The notes beneath the pieces are model-generated. The model was not told the DNA's origin, did no database searches, and was given only the letters and a program-made list of their open reading frames with translations. The position numbers and the translations under genes were made by a program. A stretch of 15,117 nucleotides of DNA from Caldifarciminota bacterium (GTDB lineage: Bacteria; Hydrothermota; Tepidihabitantia; Tepidihabitantales; Tepidihabitantaceae): the NCBI GenBank assembly GCA_903908785.1, contig CAIVTL010000076.1, positions 1-15,117 of the forward strand, given 5' to 3'. Shown piece by piece: positions 1 through 6,092 of the stretch; the stretch's first letter is position 1; each line of letters opens with the position of its first letter.

Positions 1-176
1 TCCGGGAAATTGGCCACGAGGGCCAGTTTGATCGCCCACGCCGCCCTGGCGTTGAACCAGTATGCCAGGCAGGCGTCGGGGTCGCTCAGCAGTTCGGGTG
101 AGGCGGTCGGCCCGGTAACCGCAAGCAGCTTCAACTGCTCGTCGAGCTTGACGATTGCTTCAGAGTTGTCACTCAA
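1..176 (-). CDS. DUF547-like protein, N-terminal fragment (runs off window)
   Basis: About 58 codons are visible, read towards the window edge, so the 3' part is missing. The fragment starts M-S-D-N-S-E-A-I-V-K-L-D and carries AYWFNARAAWAIKLAL near its visible end. That resembles the W-x-N-x-Y-N-A-x-x-I-K motif at the start of DUF547 domains, a family without a settled biochemical role. The TTG start at 176-174 is chosen because GAGG/AGGA lies about 9 nt upstream and the frame then stays open to the edge. The start overlaps the small heat shock gene's stop codon (169-171) by 8 nt, implying translational coupling. The reading frame is well supported. The family call rests on one short motif, and another alpha-helical protein is possible. 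Confidence 0.55.
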   Translation of the reverse strand, partial: MSDNSEAIVKLDEQLKLLAVTGPTASPELLSDPDACLAYWFNARAAWAIKLALVANFP

Positions 177-588
177 TTCGTATTATCCTCGCGCCGCTGC
201 CGACCCGGTCCAATTCCAGGCTCAGCACCCCGTCCTTGAAATCGACCTCGATGCTGTCCGGGTTGACCGGGAACGGCAGGCTCACCCGTTTCTCAAAACC
301 GCCGTACGGAATCTGGGATTCGTAGAAGCTGATACCACGCCGCACCTTGGCCGGCGGCCGCTTGATGCCCAGAATCTGGACCGTCCTGGTCCCAACCCGA
401 ACATGTATTTCCGACCCCGCGACGCCCGGCACCTCGGCCATCAGGTGAACCTTGTGCTCGCTCACGAAGAGGTCCACCAGCGGCTCCCATACCGCGTTGC
501 TCTCGTCGGCTCCGAAGAACCGCTCGAATAGCTCGTCAATGTCGCGAGAAACTGAGACAATCGCACTGAGGCGTCGGAATCGGTCCAT
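169..588 (-). CDS. Small heat shock protein, Hsp20/alpha-crystallin family
   Basis: A 139-residue ATP-independent holdase of the cytoplasm that binds unfolding proteins. The alpha-crystallin domain spans about residues 34-132. It shows the family's closing motif DFKDGVLSLEL (A/D-x-x-x-G-V-L) and a final RIIRIE that supplies the I-x-I motif used for oligomer contacts. Residues 15-27 (RDIDELFERFFG) match the amphipathic N-terminal segment of bacterial Hsp20s. The frame is open further upstream to 699, but that extension lies inside the 3' end of the neighbouring gene and looks unlike Hsp20, so the ATG at 588 is preferred. It begins 14 nt after the phosphoesterase stop codon. No strong ribosome-binding site is visible (GGATAG lies about 14 nt upstream), so translation may depend on coupling. 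No CIRCE-like or other heat-shock operator was seen. Confidence 0.9.
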   Translation of the reverse strand: MDRFRRLSAIVSVSRDIDELFERFFGADESNAVWEPLVDLFVSEHKVHLMAEVPGVAGSEIHVRVGTRTVQILGIKRPPAKVRRGISFYESQIPYGGFEKRVSLPFPVNPDSIEVDFKDGVLSLELDRVGSGARIIRIE

Positions 589-602
589 CTGGTTGTTAGA
601 CG

Positions 603-1667
603 CTATCCGGCCGCGGTCTGATTCGCACTGAGTGCGACCGGTTCGGACAGGCGACCGATTGCCAAAGCCCGGCCGGTCGAGACTTCCACGTCCACCCACA
701 CACCGTTGAGGCGCACGTCACCGGTCGCCGAGTGGAGCCGCACCGGCACCATCTCGACCATCCGACGCAGGGACAGGTCCTTGCTCATCCCCAGCACCGA
801 GTCGAACGAACCGCACATGCCCACGTCGCAGATGAAGGCGGTACCACCGGCCAGTATCGTCTCATCGGCGGTCTGGACGTGAGTGTGGCTGCCGAGGACA
901 GCCGAAACCCGGCCGTCCAAGTACCAGCTCATGGCTATCTTCTCGGCCGTCGCCTCGGCATGGATGTCAACGAACACCACCTGGGTCTCGCGCCGAATCT
1001 CATCCAGCACCGGCAGGACCCGGCGGAACGGGCAGTCCAGCGGCTTCATGAACACCCGCCCCTGCAGGTTTATTACCGCCACCTTCACGTTGGTCGTCTG
1101 GTCCGCTGCCTGCTCCGCGTCCGCCATTTTGCCTTCTGCCTTTTGCACTTTGCCTTGTCCGCTGGCCCCTTCCGTCCCCTCAGCCCCCGCCAAGTCGCCA
1201 ATCGCCAATCGGCAATCGTAAACTCCGTACCCCCGTCCCGGCGCCTGCGGCGGGAAGTTGAGCGGTCGGAGAATCCGCGGCTCGGTGCCGAGATACTCCC
1301 AGACCTCTTTCCGGTCGTACGCATGGTCGCCGGTCGTGATGCAGCCGACCCCGGCCCTCAAGAGTTCGTCGGCCAGCTTCGGCGTGATACCGTATCCGGC
1401 CGCGGCATTCTCGCCATTGACGATGACGAAGTCCACGCTCAGCCGCTGCCGCAACCCGGCCAGCTCCTGCTCCACCGCCTTCCGCCCCGGCTCCGCGCAC
1501 ACGTCACCGAGGAAGAGGACGCGGAGTGCACCCTCCGGCTTGGGATTTGGCGCAGACGGGGAAAAGGGTCGCGGGGTCGAGGAATCCAGGATTCCACTGC
1601 CGGCCCGACTCGAATCCTGGACCCCTTGAATCCTTGAATCCTGTCCTTCGTCCTTCGTCATTTCCAC
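603..1667 (-). CDS. YmdB/TIGR00282-family metallophosphoesterase with repeat-derived extension and insert
   Basis: A 354-residue protein of the calcineurin-like family that includes Bacillus YmdB, a 2',3'-cyclic nucleotide phosphodiesterase. The conserved core starts at residue 48 (LRVLFLGD). Visible metal ligands are D55, E86-N87 (NGEN), H236 (VDIHAEAT) and H261/H263 (GSHTHVQTADE). The expected G-N-H motif is G-D-H (113-115), so one ligand is Asn to Asp. Family members are usually about 260 residues. The surplus is a 47-residue N-terminal extension and a loop insert at about 154-193, both made of repeat-like sequence. The start is the GTG at 1667 or the ATG at 1661, with AGGG upstream; no later in-frame start precedes the core. 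The gene follows rny by about 21 nt, the same pairing as in Bacillus. Function as a cyclic-nucleotide phosphodiesterase is inferred from family. Confidence 0.9.
   Translation of the reverse strand: MEMTKDEGQDSRIQGVQDSSRAGSGILDSSTPRPFSPSAPNPKPEGALRVLFLGDVCAEPGRKAVEQELAGLRQRLSVDFVIVNGENAAAGYGITPKLADELLRAGVGCITTGDHAYDRKEVWEYLGTEPRILRPLNFPPQAPGRGYGVYDCRLAIGDLAGAEGTEGASGQGKVQKAEGKMADAEQAADQTTNVKVAVINLQGRVFMKPLDCPFRRVLPVLDEIRRETQVVFVDIHAEATAEKIAMSWYLDGRVSAVLGSHTHVQTADETILAGGTAFICDVGMCGSFDSVLGMSKDLSLRRMVEMVPVRLHSATGDVRLNGVWVDVEVSTGRALAIGRLSEPVALSANQTAAG
1128..1218. repeat. Repeat-derived insert within the phosphoesterase gene
   Basis: This stretch joins a TTTTGCCTTCTGCCTTTTGC-type stretch (about 1128-1166) to AATCGCCAATCGGCAATCG (1200-1218), both matching spacer repeats elsewhere in the window. 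It stays in frame and encodes roughly residues 152-182 of the protein, between two beta strands. Confidence 0.7.
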
Positions 1668-1669
1668 TT
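1580..1669. repeat. GAATCCTTGAATCCTGGACCC-type repeat forming the phosphoesterase N-terminus
   Basis: Units AATCCAGGATTCC, AATCCTGGACCCC and AATCCTTGAATCCTG are followed by two GTCCTTC units and then CATTTCCACTT at 1659-1669. Read on the minus strand they encode most of the 47-residue extension ahead of the catalytic core, including both possible start codons. Confidence 0.65.
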
Positions 1670-1688
1670 AGTCCCTGGTCATTCCTTC

Positions 1689-3260
1689 CTAGCGTGCGTA
1701 GTCCACTGCCCGCGTCTCGCGTATGACCGTGACCTTAATTTGCCCCGGGTACTTGAGCTCGGCCTGAATCTGGGCCGCGACCTTGGCGGCCAGTTCGGCC
1801 GAATCCCGGTCCGAGACCTTGTCCGGCTCGACCAGCACCCGGATTTCCCGGCCGGCCTGAATCGCGTACGCCCGCTCAACCCCGTCCATCGAGGCCGCAA
1901 TCGTTTCGAGCGCCTCGACCCGCTTGACGTAGGTCTCGAAGCTCTCGCGCCGGGCCCCGGGCCGGGAACCGGACACGCTGTCGGCGGCGGCGACCAGGAA
2001 GGCATAGGGCGAATCCAGGGTCGCTTCTTCATGGTGCGCGGCAATCGCGTTTGCCACCAGCTCATCCTCGCCGAACCGGCGCGCCAGTTCCGCCCCGATG
2101 CTCGCGTGCGGCCCTTCGATGGTCTGGTCCGCGGCCTTGCCGATGTCGTGCAGCAGCCCGGCCCGCTTGGCCTGCGCCGGATCCAGGTCCAGTTCCTGCG
2201 CCATCAGCGAAGCCAGGTACGCGACCTCCTTGCTGTGGACCAGCACGTTCTGGCCGTAGCTCGTCCGATACTTCAGCCGGCCCAGCAGCTTGGAGAGCTC
2301 CGGGTGCAGGCCCACGATGCCCAGTTCCAGCACGACCGCCTCGCCGGTGGATTTGATATTCGCGTTCATCTCGTCCCGGGTCCGGCCGACAATTTCCTCG
2401 ATTCGCGCCGGGTGAATCCGGCCGTCGGCCACGAGCTTCTCCATCGCCAGCTTGGCCACCTCGCGCCGGACCGGGTCGAACCCGGAAATGATTATCGCGC
2501 CGGGCGTATCGTCAATCATCACCTCGACGCCGGTCAGGGTCTCGAAAGTGCGGATGTTCCGCCCCTCGCGGCCGATAATCCGGCCCTTCAGTTCATCCGA
2601 TGGCAGGCTCACGACCGAGACCGTGGTCTCAGCCGCGTGCGACACCGCGCAGCGCTGAATCGCCCGAATGATGATTTCCCGCGCCTCTTCTTCGGCCTGG
2701 CCCCGAGCTTCTTCCTTGATGTCCCGGACAAGCTGGGCCGCCTCGAGCCGGGCCTGGTTCTCGAGGTTCCGGCACAGCTCGCGCCGCGCCTCCTCGGAAG
2801 AGAGGCCGGCAATCCGTTCGAGCTTTGCGTTCTCCTGGTTGATGAGCTGGTCCAGCCGCTCCATCTTGGCGCGGACAATCTTGTCCCGGGCCACTATGTC
2901 GCGGTCCTTGCGAATCAGGTCCGCCTCCTTCTGCGTCAGCACGCTGTCCCGGCGGCCGAGGAAGTTCTCGCGTTCGGACAGCTTCGCCTCCAGCCGCTCC
3001 AGCTCCCGGCGCGTGGTCGCGGTCTGGGTCTCGAACTTCAGCTTCTCCCGCTCCCACTCGATCTTGGCCGCGGCCTCGGACTTCTCCCGTGCCCGGCTCG
3101 CCTCCTCCTGCGCCTGCTTGACGGTCCGCTCGCGCTCCTGCTCGGCGCCCGTCACCAGTTGCCGGGCGGCCCGTCGGCTGAGGACGAACCCGACCCAGAA
3201 TCCTGCCACTCCCAGAACTAAAAAACCGGCTATTGCCAGAACTATGCTCACCAAACTCAT
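1689..3260 (-). CDS. rny: Ribonuclease Y
   Basis: A 523-residue membrane-anchored endoribonuclease that initiates mRNA decay. In order it has a transmembrane helix (about residues 4-27), a long charged coiled coil (about 30-190), a KH RNA-binding domain with GRIIGREGRN at 226-235, and an HD phosphohydrolase domain. HD ligands are H342 (VLVHSKEV), H371-D372 (LLHDIGK) and D427, with HH at 409-410. The C-terminus YPGQIKVTVIRE is typical, and length matches the usual 510-530 residues. The ATG at 3260 is chosen over the longer open frame to 3329 because GGAGG lies 4 nt upstream and the membrane helix follows at once; the extra 23 codons would lie inside the 6S RNA. The 6S RNA is immediately upstream on the same strand and the YmdB-like gene immediately downstream. 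Confidence 0.97.
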   Translation of the reverse strand: MSLVSIVLAIAGFLVLGVAGFWVGFVLSRRAARQLVTGAEQERERTVKQAQEEASRAREKSEAAAKIEWEREKLKFETQTATTRRELERLEAKLSERENFLGRRDSVLTQKEADLIRKDRDIVARDKIVRAKMERLDQLINQENAKLERIAGLSSEEARRELCRNLENQARLEAAQLVRDIKEEARGQAEEEAREIIIRAIQRCAVSHAAETTVSVVSLPSDELKGRIIGREGRNIRTFETLTGVEVMIDDTPGAIIISGFDPVRREVAKLAMEKLVADGRIHPARIEEIVGRTRDEMNANIKSTGEAVVLELGIVGLHPELSKLLGRLKYRTSYGQNVLVHSKEVAYLASLMAQELDLDPAQAKRAGLLHDIGKAADQTIEGPHASIGAELARRFGEDELVANAIAAHHEEATLDSPYAFLVAAADSVSGSRPGARRESFETYVKRVEALETIAASMDGVERAYAIQAGREIRVLVEPDKVSDRDSAELAAKVAAQIQAELKYPGQIKVTVIRETRAVDYAR

Positions 3261-3262
3261 GC

Positions 3263-3270
3263 TTCCTCCA
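3263..3270 (-). promoter_or_regulatory. Strong Shine-Dalgarno that fixes the rny start
   Basis: Read on the minus strand this is TTGGAGGA, followed by AGC and then ATG. It is the best ribosome-binding site in the window and decides between the 3260 start and longer alternatives in the same frame. Confidence 0.85.
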
Positions 3271-3284
3271 AGTAAAACAAAACC

Positions 3285-3466
3285 CCGCTTATGCCGTGTA
3301 GTTACGAGTCTATGAACCCGCGGTAACAAGGGGCGCTTCAGAGCCGCTTCACGCCACTCAATGAAGAGCAGCAGTCCACGGCTCTATCGTAGCACCCACT
3401 TCACGGGTGTTGGCTCAAGACTCAGCCAACTATCACGAGCACAGCAGGGAGCCTTAAGCAAAGCGG
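3285..3466 (-). ncRNA. ssrS: 6S RNA
   Basis: A 182-nt candidate for the RNA that mimics an open promoter and binds sigma-70 RNA polymerase. The 5' part holds CCCTGCTGTGCTCGTGATAG, like the conserved left side of the central bubble in many non-enterobacterial 6S RNAs. It is followed by the familiar CTTGAGCCAACA and a CACCC/GGGTG hairpin. The ends can close: CCGCTTTGC at 3466-3458 pairs with GCATAAGCGG at 3294-3285 with one bulge, which gives the canonical length. Internal helices include TTGGCT/AGCCAA and AGAGCCG (3385-3379) with CGGCTCT (3346-3340). The position just downstream of zapA is the classic location. GGGGTTTTGTTTT after the 3' end may act as a weak terminator. No clear separate promoter was found. 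The call is from recall of the family and pairing by eye. Confidence 0.78.
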
Positions 3467-3524
3467 AAAGTAGAAAGGGGAAATGGACAAGTCCGGACTT
3501 TGCCATTTCCACTTTTCCCCTTTG
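3467..3524. repeat. Imperfect 58-bp palindrome between zapA and the 6S RNA
   Basis: The sequence is symmetric about GTCCGGAC (3491-3498). The inner 28 bases (3481-3508) match their own reverse complement at 12 of 14 pairs, and the outer arms continue loosely through AAAGG/CCTTT-rich sequence. It starts within a few nt of the zapA stop and ends at the 6S RNA 5' end. It contains CATTTCCACTT at 3504-3514, also found at 1659-1669 and 7291-7301. It could be a hairpin that separates zapA mRNA from 6S RNA, or a copy of a dispersed repeat family, or both. Confidence 0.7.
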
Positions 3525-3527
3525 CCT

Positions 3528-3794
3528 TTATAGTACGGACTCCAGTTTGTCAATCAGCACGCCGACCCGGCGCGACACCCAGCGGGCATCCTCCTGGCGC
3601 TGAACGAGATGCTCATCCACCAGGTTCAGACAGGCCAGCACCGCGGTGCGCGTGCTCGAGCCCTGCCGGAACTGCTGGTCAATCTCCTTCATCTTCCGGT
3701 CAACGATTCCCGCAACTTCCTGAACGTGTTCGCCGTCACTGTCGGCTTTCACATTATAGTCACTGCCAAAGACGCTAACGATAACTGACTTCAT
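3528..3794 (-). CDS. zapA: Cell division protein ZapA
   Basis: An 88-residue protein that cross-links FtsZ protofilaments at the division ring. The N-terminal part (MKSVIVSVFGSDYNVKAD) is the beta-strand start of ZapA domains, which typically read V-x-I-x-G-x-x-Y-x-I. It is followed by the E-x-V-x-x-I-A-x-x-V-D-x-K-M helix pattern, here HVQEVAGIVDRKMKEI. The C-terminal half is a coiled coil for dimer and tetramer assembly. Length is typical (80-110). GGGAG lies 3 nt before the ATG. The gene is 21 nt downstream of the ZapB-like coiled-coil gene and just upstream of the 6S RNA, the same association as zapA-ssrS in gammaproteobacteria. No odd features are seen in the protein. Confidence 0.9.
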   Translation of the reverse strand: MKSVIVSVFGSDYNVKADSDGEHVQEVAGIVDRKMKEIDQQFRQGSSTRTAVLACLNLVDEHLVQRQEDARWVSRRVGVLIDKLESVL

Positions 3795-3815
3795 CGGCTC
3801 CCATCAAGACCCACT

Positions 3816-4076
3816 CTACAGCAGGCCATCAATCTTCTCCAGCAGCGTATCAATCCGCTGCACCGCCTCGGCCCGGGCCCGCTTCTCCTCGTCCAGCCGG
3901 GTCGCGAGCCCGCGCTTCTCGCGTCGCAGCTCGCCGATAAGCCGGACCGCCTCGTCAACCCTTACCTCGAACTGCCGGAACCGCTCCACCAGCTCCGGCG
4001 ACGGCCCGTTTTCCGCTGGTGGCGGCTCCCCGGACTTCAGTTCACTGGGGCCGGCCTCGGACTTTGTCATTTGCAC
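3816..4076 (-). CDS. Small coiled-coil protein, probably ZapB-like
   Basis: An 86-residue (84 from the second start) protein with a proline/glycine-rich N-terminus (residues 1-27) and one continuous charged heptad coiled coil from about residue 30 to the end. The coiled-coil part runs through VERFRQFEVRVDEAVRLIGE and ends EKIDGLL. There are no cysteines and no enzymatic motif. Its position directly ahead of zapA and its size make a division-site ZapB-type partner likely, but coiled coils diverge too fast to prove this by eye. The start is the GTG at 4076 or the ATG at 4070; both fall in a repeat-like stretch that also forms the phosphoesterase start. AGGA lies about 12 nt before the GTG, so the ribosome-binding site is poor. 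It begins about 21-27 nt after the upstream lipoprotein gene. Confidence 0.75.
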   Translation of the reverse strand: MQMTKSEAGPSELKSGEPPPAENGPSPELVERFRQFEVRVDEAVRLIGELRREKRGLATRLDEEKRARAEAVQRIDTLLEKIDGLL

Positions 4077-4097
4077 TTTGGATTTCTGTCCTTTGCC

Positions 4098-4925
4098 TCA
4101 GTGCCGGGTAAGCCTCAGCCCGGGCAAGAGCTGATACCACGTCTCCACCCGCACCCAGCAGTTCTCGACGTCCACTCCTACTACCTTCACCAGCGCGTAG
4201 TGGCTGTCGGCCGTGAAACAACCGATGCTGCACGGCACCCGCAGGATGTCGGTGAAGTTGAAGTAGGACGTTTCCGAAAAGGACGGCAGCATCACATTCT
4301 CATCCGGCAGCGTGTCGGTGAAGCCGCTCACCCGCCACGAATCCACGGGCACGACGTTACCGGGGTCGCTCGGCCCCATGTCCGGGCTCGCCACCGAGTA
4401 CGGCTGCTGGTTCGCGCTTGGAGGCTTGAAATCGGTGATGTAGAGGTCGGCCGAACCAACGCTGTGCACGTCGGTCATCGGATAAGTCCGGCCCCGGCCG
4501 GTCTTCCGGTCCCAGCCAAAGCCCGAATTGCCGGCGGCATTCAGCTCGGCCAAAGCCACGGTATCGGTTCGCACCGGCACCGTGCCCGGGTTCGTGCTTG
4601 CCGCATAAGTCTGGTCTCCATACTTCGCCTCGACCCGGTACCAGCCGGTCGCGCCGTTCGGATTGTGGGTCCACAGGTTCGCGGTCGTCTCCGCCACCAG
4701 GCTGTAACTCGTCTCGCCTACTGCCTGGAAATAAACCAGGTACTTATCCGGAGTAGCGTCAACCGGCACGCTCCAGATGACCTTCACCGTACTGTCGGTG
4801 TCGGCCTCAAGCCGCAGGTTCAAGGGTTCCTTGCCGGTCCCGCCCCCGCACCCGGCCGCGACCATAAGCGCGGCAAGCGCCAGCACGGCGAAAGCCGCCG
4901 CTCCGCCCGACTTCCTGCTACTCAC
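4098..4925 (-). CDS. Lipoprotein with FnIII-like domain, paralogue A
   Basis: A 275-residue secreted protein with a type II signal peptide: K/R at 4-5, a hydrophobic stretch at about 9-24, and A-A-G-C with the lipidated Cys at position 26. The mature N-terminal part (about 35-115) looks like a fibronectin type III domain (VIWSVPVDATPDKYLVYF, then YRVEAKYG). The rest is unrecognised and ends in VPCSIGCFT, HYALVKV and WYQLLPGLRLTRH. The next gene upstream encodes a clear paralogue with the same order of motifs, so the pair is a tandem duplication. The start is a GTG with GGGGAG about 8 nt upstream, inside a GAGTAG-type low-complexity stretch. It is 27 nt downstream of paralogue B. Function is unknown; an outer-membrane or periplasmic surface role is inferred from the lipobox only. 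Confidence 0.8.
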   Translation of the reverse strand: MSSRKSGGAAAFAVLALAALMVAAGCGGGTGKEPLNLRLEADTDSTVKVIWSVPVDATPDKYLVYFQAVGETSYSLVAETTANLWTHNPNGATGWYRVEAKYGDQTYAASTNPGTVPVRTDTVALAELNAAGNSGFGWDRKTGRGRTYPMTDVHSVGSADLYITDFKPPSANQQPYSVASPDMGPSDPGNVVPVDSWRVSGFTDTLPDENVMLPSFSETSYFNFTDILRVPCSIGCFTADSHYALVKVVGVDVENCWVRVETWYQLLPGLRLTRH

Positions 4926-4952
4926 TACTCTCTACTCCCCACTCCCTCAGAA

Positions 4953-5798
4953 TCAGTGCCGAATCAACCTCAGCCCGGCCACGAGCTGATACCACGACTC
5001 AATCTGCATCTGACCGGCTGCCATGTCAACGCTGTTCACCTTAATCAGGGCGTAGTGCTTCTCATCCTCACCGGCAGTGTAGCACCCAACGTAGCACGGC
5101 ACCTGCGGAATCTGGGTGTAAATAAAGTAGGTGGCGTTCGGCGGCGGCAGATAGTGAGGCAGAGGACTCTGCTCGTCCATCAGCGGGTTCGAGAACCCGT
5201 TCTTCCGCCAGGCAGCCGAAGGTATGATTCCGGCCCCGGAGTCAATGCTGTCCACGTTCGGGCTGATAACATACAGCGGGCTACCTCGCCCGACCCGAAG
5301 GTCCGAAACGTAGAAGTCAACCCCCGCACTGTTCGCGCTGTCGGTCATCGCGAAGAAGCTGCCCTTGCCCGAATCCCGGGTCCAACCGTACCCGGACCGG
5401 CTCGAATCCGCGTTTATCTCAAACAGCGTTACCGTGTCGCTGTGAATCGGAACCGTGGTCGGCTTCTCCGCGCCGTCATACGAGTCCGGCCCGAACAGCG
5501 CCGTCACCTTGTATTGCCCGGTCATGCCGTTCGGCTTGTGCTCAAAGGAAGTCGCCGTCGTCTCCCCGAGGACAGCGTAGCTCGACTCCCCGACAGCGCG
5601 GAAATAGACCATGTACTTATCCGGCCCGCCCTCAGCCGGCGCGGTCCACGCAATCACCACGGTGCTGTCCGACTCATCCGGGCCGCTGCTCACCGCGACG
5701 CCGGTCGGCGGCCCGCCGAGCACGCCGCAGCCCTGAATCACAACCAGCGCGGCCAGCGCCGCCACACCGGTCAGAACGGCCAATACCAATCTCTTCAT
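4953..5798 (-). CDS. Lipoprotein with FnIII-like domain, paralogue B
   Basis: A 281-residue protein with a better lipobox than its neighbour: KR at 2-3, a hydrophobic core, then I-Q-G-C with Cys24. An FnIII-like domain follows (VIAWTAPAEGGPDKYMVYFR, then GQYKVTALFG). The C-terminal part shares with paralogue A the VPCxxGCxT motif, HYALxKV and the ending WYQLxxGLRLxRH. Both keep the two cysteines spaced C-x3-C, which suggests a disulfide. The ATG start has AAGGAG 6 nt upstream. It is the first gene of the leftward unit, preceded by a candidate promoter at 5857-5885. Lgt, encoded about 4 kb away, would be the enzyme that lipidates it. I do not recognise a named family for the C-terminal half. 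Confidence 0.82.
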   Translation of the reverse strand: MKRLVLAVLTGVAALAALVVIQGCGVLGGPPTGVAVSSGPDESDSTVVIAWTAPAEGGPDKYMVYFRAVGESSYAVLGETTATSFEHKPNGMTGQYKVTALFGPDSYDGAEKPTTVPIHSDTVTLFEINADSSRSGYGWTRDSGKGSFFAMTDSANSAGVDFYVSDLRVGRGSPLYVISPNVDSIDSGAGIIPSAAWRKNGFSNPLMDEQSPLPHYLPPPNATYFIYTQIPQVPCYVGCYTAGEDEKHYALIKVNSVDMAAGQMQIESWYQLVAGLRLIRH

Positions 5799-5856
5799 CT
5801 GGCACTCCTTATCATCTTGCGGAATTTCGCTTATAACCTGCTATCAAGCCTCTGTT

Positions 5857-5885
5857 AGGCTACTAGCCAAAACCGGCACTGTCAA
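5857..5885 (-). promoter_or_regulatory. Candidate sigma-70 promoter for the leftward lipoprotein/zap/rny unit
   Basis: On the minus strand, TTGACA (5885-5880) is followed after 17 nt by TAGCCT (5862-5857). The -35 is perfect and the -10 is weak (T-A-N-N-N-T). The leader would be about 50 nt with a good Shine-Dalgarno before paralogue B. Confidence 0.45.
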
Positions 5886-5891
5886 GAAACA

Positions 5892-5913
5892 GGGGCGTGC
5901 CACCGCACGCCCC
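5892..5913. other. Perfect 9-bp hairpin between divergent promoters
   Basis: GGGGCGTGC, a 4-nt CACC loop, and GCACGCCCC form a perfect GC-rich stem. Read leftward it is followed by TGTTTCTTGACA, so the T-rich tail overlaps the -35 box of the candidate leftward promoter. It could stop leftward transcription entering from the right, or be an operator. No gene runs into it from the right on the minus strand, so its purpose is unclear. Confidence 0.6.
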
Positions 5914-6005
5914 GCTTCCATCTCAGGCAGCCCGCCGCGCCGCCACTCCGTCACGTGACTCTCGCCACCTTTCTTAGACCGGAGCGAATTCCGGTCGGGT
6001 TCGCG

Positions 6006-6035
6006 AATCGCCAATCGGCAATCGACAATCGCCAA
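6006..6035. repeat. GATTGCCGATTGGCGATT-type repeat, intergenic copy
   Basis: It contains AATCGCCAATCGGCAATCG at 6006-6024, identical over 19 nt to 1200-1218 inside the phosphoesterase gene, followed by a further degenerate unit to 6035. The rest of the 294-bp spacer 5799-6092 holds the two promoters and the hairpin listed separately; I see no gene in it. Confidence 0.75.
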
Positions 6036-6057
6036 TGGGCCGCGCCGGCCCGCGCGC

Positions 6058-6085
6058 TTGACAGGCCGTCTGCGCTGTCTACAAT
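6058..6085 (+). promoter_or_regulatory. Promoter placed for a leaderless mRNA of the 6093 gene
   Basis: TTGACA (6058-6063), a 16-nt spacer and TACAAT (6080-6085) form a near-consensus sigma-70 promoter. Only 7 nt separate the -10 from the ATG at 6093, so transcription should begin at or next to the start codon. No Shine-Dalgarno is present, which agrees with leaderless translation and decides the start. Confidence 0.75.
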
Positions 6086-6092
6086 TTCTGTG

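Noticed and set aside
1180..1500. Short minus-strand open frame overlapping the phosphoesterase
   Set aside because: It is the same DNA in a different frame and lacks any family feature; the phosphoesterase frame carries the conserved motifs.
1740..3221. 493-codon open frame on the plus strand
   Set aside because: It lies antisense to rny, an unmistakable family, and has no start signal or recognisable motif.
3467..3500. Dedicated promoter for the 6S RNA
   Set aside because: TCTACT is a passable -10 but lies too close to the inferred 5' end and has no -35 at a usable distance.
3467..3524. Rho-independent terminator for zapA
   Set aside because: The palindrome is imperfect, AT-containing and lacks a U-tract on the exit side, so I list it as a repeat or processing hairpin only.
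4071..5858. 595-codon open frame on the plus strand
   Set aside because: It is antisense to the two lipoprotein genes, which have signal peptides, ribosome-binding sites and mutual similarity. The plus-strand product is Arg/His/Pro-rich with no domain, as expected for a GC-rich shadow frame.
6006..6035. CRISPR array
   Set aside because: The units are about 8-19 nt, adjoin without spacers and are degenerate; no cas gene is present.
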